This document shows positions 24,348 to 33,400 of a stretch of 34,096 nt of DNA, piece by piece. The position numbers were made by a program, and so were the translations under genes. Under the pieces are notes generated by a model, which saw only the letters and a list, made by a program, of their open reading frames with translations, ran no database searches and was not told where the DNA came from. The DNA comes from Clostridium sp. UBA2485 (GTDB lineage Bacteria > Bacillota > Clostridia > Clostridiales > Clostridiaceae). The DNA lies in contig NZ_DDOV01000038.1 of the NCBI RefSeq assembly GCF_002341865.1, positions 56,311-90,406 of the forward strand, written 5' to 3'. Each line of letters opens with the position of its first letter. Within the stretch, counting starts at the first letter, position 1.

Positions 24348-25199
24348 ATGGTAACTTATAAAAGATGTTCAGAGGTAGATATAAATTCAGTCTACGAAGC
24401 TTTCCAAATTGGTTTTTCTGACTATATTATAAAAATTAATATGTCTAAAGATGACTTTATAACTAGATTTTTAGGACCAGAAGGAAACTGTTTAGAGCAT
24501 TCATTTGTAGCACTTGATGAAAACAAGGCTGTTGGTGTTATACTTGGGGGAATCAAAGTATATGAAGGAATAAAAACAATAAGATGCGGCACCTTAGGCA
24601 TTCATCCAGAGTATAGAGGTAAAGGAATTAGTAATAGACTTTTTGAACTCCATAAAGAAGAAGGAATAAAAAATGAATGTAAACAACTATTTCTTGAAGT
24701 TATAGTTGGTAATGATAGAGCTGTTAATTTTTATAAAAAACTTGGTTATGAAAAAATTTATGATCTTTCCTACTATTCATTTGATGATACATCAAAGTTA
24801 AAAAAATATGATATTACAAATGTTCATATTAGAAAAATTGATTTATCTGAATTTGAGAAAGTCATAGATAAAGCAAAAGACATTCATATTAACTGGCAAA
24901 ATGATATGGACTATGTAAAAAAATGTGACAATACATTCTATTATGGCTCATACTATGGTGATGAATTAGTCGGGTCTCTTTGTATTAGCTCCAATGGAAA
25001 ACTTAGTTTTTTATGGATTAAAAGTGAGTTTAGAGGAAAGGGAATTGCCACATCTCTTTTAAACAAAGCTTGTGAAGAATTAGCTATATCAAAAATTGCT
25101 GTTGCATTTCCTAATAACAATCTTTTACAGGGATTTTTAAAACATATGAACTTTAAAAAAGATAATATTAACCAATATGAAATGTATTTAACTTTATAA
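24348..25199 (+). CDS. Double-domain GNAT N-acetyltransferase
   Basis: 283 residues with two GNAT folds. The first (1-150) has the acetyl-CoA loop GIHPEYRGKGISNRLFE and LFLEVIVGNDRAVNFYKKLGY. The second (about 170-283) has FLWIKSEFRGKGIATSLLNKA and the tail FLKHMNFKKDN. Both R-G-K-G-I pyrophosphate loops are intact, although the second domain lacks the full motif B. Substrate unknown. ATG 24348 is used with GGAGGGGG 9 nt upstream; the ATG at 24341 is out of frame. Not obviously linked to its neighbours. Confidence 0.87.
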   Translation: MVTYKRCSEVDINSVYEAFQIGFSDYIIKINMSKDDFITRFLGPEGNCLEHSFVALDENKAVGVILGGIKVYEGIKTIRCGTLGIHPEYRGKGISNRLFELHKEEGIKNECKQLFLEVIVGNDRAVNFYKKLGYEKIYDLSYYSFDDTSKLKKYDITNVHIRKIDLSEFEKVIDKAKDIHINWQNDMDYVKKCDNTFYYGSYYGDELVGSLCISSNGKLSFLWIKSEFRGKGIATSLLNKACEELAISKIAVAFPNNNLLQGFLKHMNFKKDNINQYEMYLTL

Positions 25200-25346
25200 T
25201 TAAATTTATAAGCAATATACTTATTCTATTTTAACTGTGATAATTATCACAGAATATTAAATGAATTACTATATAATTAACTATAAACTAACTTACCTAA
25301 TGATCTCAAAATATTATATTAATTTATTTAATAGGAGAATAATGAT

Positions 25347-25916
25347 ATGGAAAAGCAAAGAGTAAACTATAAAAAACTCTATTATGGATTTCCTGTTTTT
25401 TTCGTAAGCTTTTATGATGAAAATGGCGTTCCTAATGTAACCACACTTTCATCATCCTATACTTTAAGAGATATGATTTGTCTAGGTTTTGGCAGTAGGG
25501 GCTATGCTATAAACCAAATAAAAAAAGTCAAAGATTTTGTTATAAACATACCAGATAGAAACTTAATGAAAGAAATAGATTTCTGTGGATATTCCTCAGG
25601 ACATAATTGCAAAAAATTTGGTTTTGTAAACTTAACCCCAGTAAAATCAGATATTATAAATGCACCTATGATTGAAGAATGTCCAATATCTATTGAGTGT
25701 ACATTAACAGATGTAATAGAAAAGGATTATTATTATGGTATTACCAATATATTAGCTCAGATTAAAGGTAGATGTGTTTCATCAGAGCTTTTAAATGAAG
25801 AAGGATATTTAGATTATAAAGAGCTAGATCCAGTTCTTTATGTTGGTGATGATAGTGAGCGTGTCTACAAATATATTGATAAAAAACATATAGATAGTTC
25901 AAAATCTTTTATTTAG
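25347..25916 (+). CDS. Flavin reductase-like FMN-binding protein
   Basis: 189-residue split-barrel flavoprotein of the flavin reductase-like family. Recognisable parts are YYGFPVFFVSFYDENGVPN at the start, where family members read P.PV.ivt..d..G.pN, the TLSSSYTLRDMICLGFG sheet, DFVINIPDRNLM, and a CGYSSGHNCKKFGF segment in the position of the flavin-contacting SG..KFa loop. A role in flavin or thioredoxin-independent reduction is possible; no partner monooxygenase is present. GGAG lies 9 nt before ATG 25347. Confidence 0.85.
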   Translation: MEKQRVNYKKLYYGFPVFFVSFYDENGVPNVTTLSSSYTLRDMICLGFGSRGYAINQIKKVKDFVINIPDRNLMKEIDFCGYSSGHNCKKFGFVNLTPVKSDIINAPMIEECPISIECTLTDVIEKDYYYGITNILAQIKGRCVSSELLNEEGYLDYKELDPVLYVGDDSERVYKYIDKKHIDSSKSFI

Positions 25917-25963
25917 TTTAAAAATATATTCACATTTATAAAACATGTCTTTGATAAAGATAT

Positions 25964-25990
25964 TAAGAGAGCTAATGAATAGCTCTCTTA
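25964..25990. terminator. Hairpin between convergent genes
   Basis: Perfect 10-bp arms TAAGAGAGCT and AGCTCTCTTA with a 7-nt loop, between the flavin reductase-like gene (plus) and the DJ-1 gene (minus). The U-run is short, so termination may be weak. Confidence 0.55.
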
Positions 25991-26041
25991 ATATAATGTC
26001 CTTAAAAGAATATTATAACAAATTATTATTGTTAATTTTAT

Positions 26042-26605
26042 TTATTTGATATTTTTCAACCATCTGTATGCAGTTAACATGTCATCCTCATTATCATAAA
26101 TGTTCATCTTTTTAGCTATCGCAAAAGCAAATTCCATAAATGCTTGTCCAGTTGAGGTTATGATGTTTTCATCAATTACAACATCTTCATTTACTACATG
26201 TGACTTATTAAACAAATATGAAAATTCAGAGTCAAGTTGTATTCCCTCTCCATCTCCAGTACATTTTTTATTATCAAGGATGCCGTAATTAGCCATTAGA
26301 AAAACTCCACCACAAATACCAGCAATAACTTTTTTACTATTATTTAATTTTGTCATGAAATCTCTAAGTATTGAATTATTATAAAGATTATCATTACCAG
26401 CTCCACCAGGAATTATAAAAACATCTATATCATCTGGATTAAGCTCTGATATTGTTTTATCTGGTAAAAATCTTTGTTTCTCTCCACTTATATATGGCCT
26501 ATTTTCTAAAGCAGCTGAAAAAATGTTTTTCTCATCAAACAATGATGCCGCAAACATAATTTCATAACCAAGGAACCCGTCATAATAAAAAATACATACG
26601 TTCAT
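26042..26605 (-). CDS. DJ-1/PfpI family protein
   Basis: 187 residues of the DJ-1/ThiJ/PfpI (class I glutamine amidotransferase-like) fold. The nucleophile elbow GICGGVFLMANYGIL carries Cys near residue 97. DVFIIPGGAGND provides the acidic residue region, and CTGDGEGIQLDS and ITSTGQAFMEFAFAI follow the fold. Members act as chaperones, deglycase-like enzymes or isocyanide hydratases; the exact activity cannot be set here. GGAG lies upstream of ATG 26605. Downstream of the WYL regulator gene on the same strand but separated by that gene's hairpin. Confidence 0.88.
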   Translation of the reverse strand: MNVCIFYYDGFLGYEIMFAASLFDEKNIFSAALENRPYISGEKQRFLPDKTISELNPDDIDVFIIPGGAGNDNLYNNSILRDFMTKLNNSKKVIAGICGGVFLMANYGILDNKKCTGDGEGIQLDSEFSYLFNKSHVVNEDVVIDENIITSTGQAFMEFAFAIAKKMNIYDNEDDMLTAYRWLKNIK

Positions 26606-26691
26606 ATAATCATCTCCTATTTAATTATTTACTTTACAATATTTGAGATATTTAAGTTATTATTTTCTTTTACGTGCTTTAATTATAAAAT

Positions 26692-26723
26692 ATAATGACT
26701 GACACCTATATGTCAGTCATTAT
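26692..26723 (-). terminator. Terminator overlapping the WYL regulator stop
   Basis: Perfect 13-bp arms ATAATGACTGACA (26692-26704) and TGTCAGTCATTAT (26711-26723). The stop codon at 26713-26715 lies within one arm. ATATTTTATAATT follows on the minus strand. Confidence 0.65.
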
Positions 26724-27636
26724 ATTTCTCTAATAATTCTTTTAGATATTCTTTAGTTTCCTCTTTTAGATATTTAGGCTCTATCACTTCACATTCTTTA
26801 CCAAAGCCCAAAATAAACTTTATTAATCCCTCTTCATATGGGAAAAAATCCTCAACAATAAACTCTCCATCTTCTAAAATTTTAATTTTATCTTTAGAAA
26901 AATATTCTTTTAATTGTTCTCCAATTTTATAAGTAAATTTTAACTTAACTTTAATACTTTTATTACTATATCCTTCATCAAATATTTTTTCTATTTCTTC
27001 TTTAGAAATATCTTTTTTTATGAAATTTCTACCTAGTTTAAGATTTCTTATTCTAACTAATTTAAACATTCTATAAGAATTTTTTATTCTGCAAAAAGCT
27101 ATTAAATACCATGAACCTTGATCGAACTTTATTTGAATAGGTTCAGCTATTCTTTCATAATATTCCATCCTTCTATTTATATAATAAAATTCTAATAATC
27201 TGCTCTCTGCAATTGCTTTATTAATTAAAAATAAATATTCTTTAAGTTCATCCTCCATGCTAAAATGAGACATATTTATACTTAATTTATCATACTCAAA
27301 TATTTCTTTTTTATATACATTTTCAAATTTTAAAATAATATTATTAAATTGTTCGTTATTACCAAACAAAAGCTTTAAATTATTCATTATTGACATTAAT
27401 GGTTGAACTTCTTTTTTATTTAAAAAGAGATTATCTAAATTATAATTTTCCATTATATAAAAGCCGCCATTTTTTCCTCCAATAGAAGCTATAGGAACAC
27501 CTGCTTCACTTATTTTTTCTATATCTCTATATATAGTTCTTATAGATACTTCAAAGTGCTCTGCAAGTTCCTTTCCTGTAACCATACCCTTATTAGAAAT
27601 TATTAATAAAATTGATAATAATCTATCTACCCTCAT
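26713..27636 (-). CDS. YafY-type HTH/WYL-domain transcriptional regulator
   Basis: 307 residues. An N-terminal HTH_11 winged helix (RLLSILLIISNKGMVTGKEL, then SIRTIYRDIEKISEAGVPI and GGKNGGFYI) is followed by a WYL domain (about 135-225, with the ligand-binding core LEFYYINR, EPIQIKFDQGSWYLIAFC and MFKLVRIRNLKL) and a WCX-like C-terminal extension. Such proteins sense nucleic acids or nucleotides and act as repressors or activators. The adjacent DJ-1 gene is a plausible target. ATG 27636 starts RVDRLLSILL, usual for the family. Confidence 0.92.
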   Translation of the reverse strand: MRVDRLLSILLIISNKGMVTGKELAEHFEVSIRTIYRDIEKISEAGVPIASIGGKNGGFYIMENYNLDNLFLNKKEVQPLMSIMNNLKLLFGNNEQFNNIILKFENVYKKEIFEYDKLSINMSHFSMEDELKEYLFLINKAIAESRLLEFYYINRRMEYYERIAEPIQIKFDQGSWYLIAFCRIKNSYRMFKLVRIRNLKLGRNFIKKDISKEEIEKIFDEGYSNKSIKVKLKFTYKIGEQLKEYFSKDKIKILEDGEFIVEDFFPYEEGLIKFILGFGKECEVIEPKYLKEETKEYLKELLEKYND

Positions 27637-27898
27637 GTTTACACTCTACGTTTTTAACGCTTTTACCCTTTCTTAATTTTCACTTTCTTGTAATTTAATC
27701 TCCAAAGATGCATATAGGTGAAAAATTTAATGACTATTACTAAGTTAATTTAAGCAAGGTTTATCTGCCTATTTTTCTTCTTATCACCAAAAAAATGTGT
27801 TCATCAACATTATTTTACATATTTTTAAATTACAATAAAAAACATGCTTAAATGTAAAATATTTTATTTATTTTCCAATAATTATACTATATATCCAT
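27637..27898. other. Intergenic region before the duplicated secreted-protein units
   Basis: No gene seen. AT-rich with no clear hairpin; it separates the divergent WYL regulator and the first secreted-protein unit. Confidence 0.4.
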
Positions 27899-27961
27899 TG
27901 AGAACGGTATTCATGCAATGTTATAGTATAGCTATAATATATACTACGGGGGGATATAAAA
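27899..27961 (+). promoter_or_regulatory. Conserved promoter and leader of duplicated unit, copy 1
   Basis: TTGAGA (from 27898), 18 nt, TATAGT reads as a sigma-A promoter. The downstream stretch TAGTATA...TATACTA forms a small hairpin next to a G6 ribosome site (27948-27953), 8 nt before ATG. Copy 2 at 28774-28836 has the same layout. Confidence 0.5.
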
Positions 27962-28669
27962 ATGAAAATGAAAAAAATTCTATTGTCATTTTCTCTAATT
28001 ATGATTCTTTGTTTATCTTTAGGAGCTAATGTTGAAGCAACAGTTGTAAAATCAGCAGCAAATAAACCAAAGGATATAAAGTCTATAAAAGTGGATAAGA
28101 TTACTAATACTAAAAATAGTAGGGGTTTAAAAGATATAACATTAGAGGAGTTTTTTAAAAAGATTAATAATAAAAAAGAAGAAGAATTGATAAAAAAAAT
28201 AGTGGTAGGTTCTGAACCAGAAAGTATACTAATTTTAAAAGAAAAAGACAAGGAATTATATACTTTAATGGTACATAAAAATGTGGATCCATCAGATATA
28301 TTTGACAATGCAAGTATTATTTTTGATTATGACTTCACAAAAGGTAATTCCAATAAATCACTAACATTAGGAAATTATTTTGAATTATTAGATTTACTAG
28401 ATAAAATTAATTCAAAAGTCTTATTTAAAAATGTAGTTGATTATATTGATAATAAGGAACTAAGTTCTCAAATAGTCCCTTATGCTGTAAATTGTGCTGA
28501 TGTAATATATAATAATGCAAATGAGTTTGCAATGGATAGCCGTTTAAAAAATAGTAAAGAATACTATTCCAAATCTCAAATAACAACAGATAACAAGGGT
28601 TGTATTGGAGTAAATCTTAATACAATAAAAGGTAAAGTAAACTATTTTATAATGATAGTTAAATTTTAA
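27962..28669 (+). CDS. Secreted protein of unknown family, tandem copy 1
   Basis: 235 residues with a signal peptide (MKMKKILLSFSLIMILCLSL, cleavage near residue 27). The mature part is Lys-, Asn- and Asp-rich. A short disordered start is followed by GLKDITLEEFFKKINNKKEE, KIVVGSEPESILILKEKDKE and a helical C-terminus with two Cys (VNCADV and NKGCIG) that could form a disulphide. No membrane anchor and no known motif. Copy 2, 875 bp downstream, has exactly the same length. It ends at a hairpin whose U-run has been lost. Family not recognised; a toxin-like or cell-surface role cannot be excluded. Confidence 0.75.
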   Translation: MKMKKILLSFSLIMILCLSLGANVEATVVKSAANKPKDIKSIKVDKITNTKNSRGLKDITLEEFFKKINNKKEEELIKKIVVGSEPESILILKEKDKELYTLMVHKNVDPSDIFDNASIIFDYDFTKGNSNKSLTLGNYFELLDLLDKINSKVLFKNVVDYIDNKELSSQIVPYAVNCADVIYNNANEFAMDSRLKNSKEYYSKSQITTDNKGCIGVNLNTIKGKVNYFIMIVKF

Positions 28670-28713
28670 TTGTTACTAATAACAAAGTATATAGATTTAA
28701 AATTTTATAAAAA

Positions 28714-28746
28714 AAGCTGTGAACATTTTGTCCTTGTTCACAGCTT
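28714..28746 (+). terminator. Decayed terminator of duplicated unit, copy 1
   Basis: Perfect arms AAGCTGTGAACA (28714-28725) and TGTTCACAGCTT (28735-28746). The following bases are ATATATT, where copy 2 has T7, so termination may be weak and copy 1 may read into copy 2. Confidence 0.6.
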
Positions 28747-28773
28747 ATATATTGCCAAATTTCACATATCATA

Positions 28774-28836
28774 TGAGAACGGTATTAATACAATGCTATA
28801 GTATAGCTATAACATATGCTACGGGGGGATATAAAA
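28774..28836 (+). promoter_or_regulatory. Conserved promoter and leader of duplicated unit, copy 2
   Basis: Same arrangement as copy 1, at an offset of exactly 875 bp. The hairpin arm reads TATGCTA in place of TATACTA, which keeps pairing through a G-U, so the fold is preserved although the sequence changed. G6 at 28823-28828. Confidence 0.5.
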
Positions 28837-29544
28837 ATGAAAATGAAAAAAGTTCTATTGTCATTTTCTCTAATTATGATTCTTTGTTTATTCTTAAGGG
28901 TTAATACTCAAGCAGTAGAAGCAAAATCCATAACAAACAAGCCAAAAGATATAAAGTCTATAAAAGTAGATAAGATTACTAATTCTAAAAACAGTAGAGG
29001 TTTAAAAGATGTAACATTAGAGGAGTTTTTTAAGAAAATTAATAATAAAAAAGAAGAGGAATTGCTAAAAAAAATAGTAGTAGGTTCAGAACCAGATAGT
29101 ATACTAATTTTTAAAGAAAAAGACAAAGAATTATACACTTTAATGGTATATAAAAGCGTAGATCCATCAAATATATTTTACAATATAAGTATTATTTTTG
29201 ATTATGACTTTACACAAGGTAAATTAAATAGATCACTAACATTAGGAAATTATTTTGAATTATTAAATTCTCTGGACGAAACTAATTCAGAAGCTTTATT
29301 TAAAAATATGCTTGATTATATTAATAATAAAGAACTAATTTCTCAAATGTCTACTTATGCTAGAAATTGTATTGATGTAATGTTTAATAATGCCAATGAA
29401 CTTGAAATAGATAGCGTTTTAAAAAATAGTAACGATTACTATTTAGAATCTCAAATGGCAGCAAATAATAAGAGTTGTACTGGAGTAAGTCTTGGTACAG
29501 TACAAGGAAAAATAGAATATCTTATAATGATAGCTAAATTTTAA
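28837..29544 (+). CDS. Secreted protein of unknown family, tandem copy 2
   Basis: 235 residues, same length as copy 1. The signal peptide is MKMKKVLLSFSLIMILCLFL. It is very similar to copy 1 through the middle (GLKDVTLEEFFKKINNKKEE, KIVVGSEPDSILIFKEKDKE), more diverged in the last third, and both Cys positions are kept (RNCIDV, NKSCTG). The start is ATG 28837, 8 nt after G6; an in-frame ATG at 28816 precedes that site and is not used. Monocistronic with an intact terminator. Divergence concentrated at the C-terminus suggests different partners or relaxed constraint there. Confidence 0.75.
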   Translation: MKMKKVLLSFSLIMILCLFLRVNTQAVEAKSITNKPKDIKSIKVDKITNSKNSRGLKDVTLEEFFKKINNKKEEELLKKIVVGSEPDSILIFKEKDKELYTLMVYKSVDPSNIFYNISIIFDYDFTQGKLNRSLTLGNYFELLNSLDETNSEALFKNMLDYINNKELISQMSTYARNCIDVMFNNANELEIDSVLKNSNDYYLESQMAANNKSCTGVSLGTVQGKIEYLIMIAKF

Positions 29545-29588
29545 TTGTTACTAATAACAAAGTATATAGATTTAAAATTTTATAAAAA

Positions 29589-29626
29589 AAGCTGTGAACA
29601 TTTTATCTTTGTTCATAGCTTTTTTT
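29589..29626. terminator. Intact terminator of duplicated unit, copy 2
   Basis: AAGCTGTGAACA (29589-29600) pairs with TGTTCATAGCTT (29610-29621, one G-U) and runs into a T7 tract. A-runs on the left side could also make it serve the convergent ABC exporter operon. Confidence 0.85.
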
Positions 29627-29660
29627 ATTAAGTTTCATATATATTAAATTTATATTTTAT

Positions 29661-31553
29661 TTACATAGCTTGTTCTTCTAAATTTCCACTGGTAAATTGG
29701 CTATTATAAAGATCTGCATAGAAGCCACCTTCTAATAAAAGCTCATTATGATTACCTTTTTCAATTACACTACCATTATTCATAACAAGTATTAAGTCTG
29801 CATCACGGATTGTTGATAATCTATGTGCTATAACAAAACTTGTTCTTCCCTTCATAAGTTCTATCATTGCTTTTTGTATATAAGACTCTGTTCTTGTATC
29901 TACACTACTTGTTGCCTCATCTAAAATTAGTATTGCAGGGTCAGCAAGTATGGCACGAGCAATTGTAAGTAATTGTTTTTGTCCTTGAGAAATATTAGAA
30001 GCCTCTTCATTTAGTATTGTATCATATCCATCTGGAAGAGTTCGAATAAAGTGGTCAGCATGAGCTGCCTTTGCTGCCTTAATAATCTCTTCATCAGTAG
30101 ATCCACTACGTCCATAACCTATGTTCTCTCTTATAGTACCATTAAATAACCATGTATCTTGAAGTACCATTCCAAACATGCTGCGTAAATCTCCACGATT
30201 TAAATCTTGAATATTAACACCGTCTACGGTAATCTTACCATCATTTATCTCATAAAAACGCATTAATAAGTTAACAAGTGTGGTTTTTCCTGCACCAGTT
30301 GGACCTACAATAGCAATAGTTTGACCTTGTTTAACATCAATATTCATATCTTCAATAAGAGTAACATCCTCTTTATATCCAAATTTAACGTGTTCAAATT
30401 TAACTTCACCTTTAGGAGATTTTATAACATTATTGTATTCACTATCTTTAATCTCTTCAACTTCATCAAGAAGTTCAAAAACACGTTCAGCAGATGCAAC
30501 AGTCGATTGAAGAATATTTGCTATATTTGCTGTTTGAACTATTGGTTGAGTAAATTGTTTTGAATATTGAATAAAAGCTTGTATATCACCAATTTTAATT
30601 CTTTCCTTAGTAACAAAAATACCCCCTACAACACATATAAGTACATATCCTATATTACTAATAAAAGTCATTAAGGGCATGATAATACCAGAAATAAATT
30701 GAGCTTTCCAACCTGCATCATATAATTTTTCATTAATTTCATCAAATTCATTTATTGACTTTTCTTCATGTCCAAATGCCTTAATAATTTTATGACCAGT
30801 ATACATCTCCTCAACATGACCATTTAACTCACCAAGTGACTTTTGCTGCTGAGCAAAATGCTTTTGTGATTTTGATGCCACAACTTTTGTTACAAATATA
30901 TATAATGGCAAAGTTACAATACAAATAAGTGTCAATACTGGACTTATAGTAAGCATCATAACAATAATACCTATAAGTGTAAGCATGGATGTTATAAGCT
31001 GTGTAATACTCTGTTGTAATGTACTACTAATATTATCAACGTCATTGGTCACACGGCTCAATATTTCCCCATGGGTATGAGAATCAAAAAATTTAAGTGG
31101 TAGACGTGAAAGTTTATTATTAATATCATTACGCATATTATAAACTGTCTTCTGTGCAACACCAGCCATAATTAATTGCTGAACATAGTTAAAAGCTGCA
31201 CTAATTATATAAAATGCTATTAAAATAAGAATTATATGTCCTATATAATCAAAGTCAACACTAGGCACAGGTTGATTCATCTTTATAGCCATAAACTTAG
31301 CCATAAGACCTTCAAATAGAGTTGTTGTAGCTTTTCCCATTATTTTAGGTGTTACAATACTAAAAACCGTACTTAGAATAGCCATTAAAAATACTGCACA
31401 AATTTGCAGTTTATGAGGTGCTAAATATCCTATTAATCTTTTTAGTGTTCCTTTAAAATCCTTTGCTTTTTCTACAGCCATACCCATACGAGGTCCACCA
31501 TGACCTACTTTTGCTCCATTGTTTGGTTTACGCTCTACACCTTTTTCGCTCAT
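29661..31553 (-). CDS. Heterodimeric ABC exporter half-transporter, canonical subunit (BmrD/TM288-like)
   Basis: 630 residues: an N-terminal cytoplasmic extension, six membrane helices (about 50-345) and an NBD. Walker A is GPTGAGKTT (417-425), Walker B ILILDEATSS has the catalytic Glu, and the H-loop VIAHRLS has its His. The signature is unusual, ISQGQKQ instead of LSGGQ. With the partner subunit this makes a two-site exporter with one full and one degenerate ATP site. Such pairs export drugs, lipids or peptides; the substrate is unknown. Its start overlaps the end of the upstream gene by 4 bp. Last gene of a marR-ABC-ABC operon. Confidence 0.93.
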   Translation of the reverse strand: MSEKGVERKPNNGAKVGHGGPRMGMAVEKAKDFKGTLKRLIGYLAPHKLQICAVFLMAILSTVFSIVTPKIMGKATTTLFEGLMAKFMAIKMNQPVPSVDFDYIGHIILILIAFYIISAAFNYVQQLIMAGVAQKTVYNMRNDINNKLSRLPLKFFDSHTHGEILSRVTNDVDNISSTLQQSITQLITSMLTLIGIIVMMLTISPVLTLICIVTLPLYIFVTKVVASKSQKHFAQQQKSLGELNGHVEEMYTGHKIIKAFGHEEKSINEFDEINEKLYDAGWKAQFISGIIMPLMTFISNIGYVLICVVGGIFVTKERIKIGDIQAFIQYSKQFTQPIVQTANIANILQSTVASAERVFELLDEVEEIKDSEYNNVIKSPKGEVKFEHVKFGYKEDVTLIEDMNIDVKQGQTIAIVGPTGAGKTTLVNLLMRFYEINDGKITVDGVNIQDLNRGDLRSMFGMVLQDTWLFNGTIRENIGYGRSGSTDEEIIKAAKAAHADHFIRTLPDGYDTILNEEASNISQGQKQLLTIARAILADPAILILDEATSSVDTRTESYIQKAMIELMKGRTSFVIAHRLSTIRDADLILVMNNGSVIEKGNHNELLLEGGFYADLYNSQFTSGNLEEQAM

Positions 31554-33277
31554 GCTAATTCCTCCTCTGACAGCTGTGAAGATACAATTTCACGATATAC
31601 ATCACAATTATTTAAAAGTTCTTTATGATTTCCTATTCCTGCAATTTGTCCATCATCTAAAACTATAATTCTATCTGCATCCATAACTGTACTTACTCTT
31701 TGTGCAACTATAATCACTGTTGATTTCCCTGTTTCCTTTTTAAGTGCTGCACGTAATTTTGCATCTGTCTTAAAATCCAAAGCAGAAAAACTATCATCAA
31801 AAACATATATCTCTGGTCTTCTCACCAATGCACGAGCTATTGAAAGACGTTGTTTTTGCCCTCCTGAAACATTAGTTCCACCTTGAGATATAACTGATTC
31901 AAATCCATCTTTCATATTAGAAATAAAATCTGAAGCTTGAGCAGTTTCTGCTGCCTGTTTAACTTCTTCATCAGAAGCATTTTCCTTACCATATCTTATA
32001 TTGTCAGCTATTGTACCACTAAATAAGACTGCCTTTTGAGGCACAAAACCTACCTTCAATCTAAGATCTTCTTGAGTCATTTCTCTAATATCTATACCAT
32101 TAACTAAGATACTACCACCACTAATATCATAAAAACGTGGTATAAGACTTATAAGTGTGGATTTACCGGAACCGGTTCCCCCTATAATTGCAGTAGTTTC
32201 ACCAGGCTTTGCACTAAAAGAAATATTACTTAACGCTGGTTTCTCTGCACCAGGATAATTAAAAGTAACATCTTTAAACTCAATATAACCTTTTTTACTA
32301 TTAGAGCTTTTAGTATTATCGCCATCATTTATTTCCGAAACAGTATCAAGCACTTCATTAATTCTCACCGCTGAAGCTGATGCACGAGGAATTAATATAA
32401 ACATCATAGAAACCATAATTAATGAGAACATTATTTGCATTACATATTGAATAAATGCCATTAGATCTCCAACTTGCATACTTCCATTATCAATACGAAT
32501 ACCTCCAAACCAAACAACTGCAATTGTCGTAAAGTTAAGTACTACCATCATTATTGGCATTAATGCAGCCATTATTTTATTAACCTTTATAGCTGTATTA
32601 GTAAGATCTAAATTGGCTTTATCAAAACGCTTTTTTTCATGATCAATCCTATTAAATGCACGTATTACTCTAATTCCCGTAAGATTTTCACGTAATACAA
32701 GGTTTAATTTATCAATCTTTAATTGCATCATCTTAAATAATGGCATACCTTTTTTTCCAATAATACCTATGGCGATAGCCAGTATAGGCATTACAACAAT
32801 AATGACTAGTGATAACTTTGCATCTTTCGATACTGCCATTATAATACCACCAATACACATCATTGGAGCACTAATCATCATACGAAGCATCATTACTAAT
32901 ACTTGTTGAATTTGTGTAATGTCATTTGTAGTTCTTGTAATAAGAGAAGATGCTCCTATTTTATCGAATTCTTGTAATGAATAGCTTTCAACTCTTGAAA
33001 AAACATTTTTACGAAGATCTTTACTAAATCCTGTTGCAACTTTTGAGGATAAAAAGCTAGCTAAAATTGTACAAATAGTACCTCCTGCCGCTACAAGAAG
33101 CATAAATCCACCAATTTTCAAAATATAGTTTGTATCTCCATTCACTATCCCAGTATCAACTATATTTGACATTAAAGTTGGTAAATATAGTTCAGAAAGG
33201 GATTGAAAAAATACAAGTATTAAAATAACAGCTATAGAAGCTGCATATGGTTTTAAAAACTTAAACAACTTAATCAT
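31550..33277 (-). CDS. Heterodimeric ABC exporter half-transporter, degenerate subunit (BmrC/TM287-like)
   Basis: 575 residues with six helices (about 15-300) and an NBD. Walker A is GGTGSGKST (366-374), the signature canonical VSGGQKQRLSIARAL, but Walker B is IYVFDDS, with Asp in place of the catalytic Glu, and the H-loop is IIVAQRVS, with Gln in place of His. Its own ATP site (completed by the SQGQ of the partner) should therefore be catalytically weak, while its good signature serves the active site of the partner. This asymmetry is known for TM287/288 and BmrCD. Second gene of the operon; GGAG lies upstream of ATG 33277. Confidence 0.93.
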   Translation of the reverse strand: MIKLFKFLKPYAASIAVILILVFFQSLSELYLPTLMSNIVDTGIVNGDTNYILKIGGFMLLVAAGGTICTILASFLSSKVATGFSKDLRKNVFSRVESYSLQEFDKIGASSLITRTTNDITQIQQVLVMMLRMMISAPMMCIGGIIMAVSKDAKLSLVIIVVMPILAIAIGIIGKKGMPLFKMMQLKIDKLNLVLRENLTGIRVIRAFNRIDHEKKRFDKANLDLTNTAIKVNKIMAALMPIMMVVLNFTTIAVVWFGGIRIDNGSMQVGDLMAFIQYVMQIMFSLIMVSMMFILIPRASASAVRINEVLDTVSEINDGDNTKSSNSKKGYIEFKDVTFNYPGAEKPALSNISFSAKPGETTAIIGGTGSGKSTLISLIPRFYDISGGSILVNGIDIREMTQEDLRLKVGFVPQKAVLFSGTIADNIRYGKENASDEEVKQAAETAQASDFISNMKDGFESVISQGGTNVSGGQKQRLSIARALVRRPEIYVFDDSFSALDFKTDAKLRAALKKETGKSTVIIVAQRVSTVMDADRIIVLDDGQIAGIGNHKELLNNCDVYREIVSSQLSEEELA

Positions 33278-33400
33278 TAATAATCATCTCCAGTCAGTTA
33301 AAGCTATTAAACTTTTCATGTAAAATTAAGTTAATAAATATCTTTAATAAAAAACTTATTGACTTTAGGCATCTGAAATAAAATTCTATTTAGTTTAATA

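Noticed and set aside
27868..28308. Minus-strand open frame of 146 codons, with a similar one at 28908-29138
   Set aside because: Both are antisense shadows of the duplicated secreted-protein genes and are shared only because those genes are duplicates.
28719..28904. Short plus-strand frame between the tandem genes, with a similar one at 27844
   Set aside because: It runs through the promoter and leader and into the next gene in another frame; no ribosome site.
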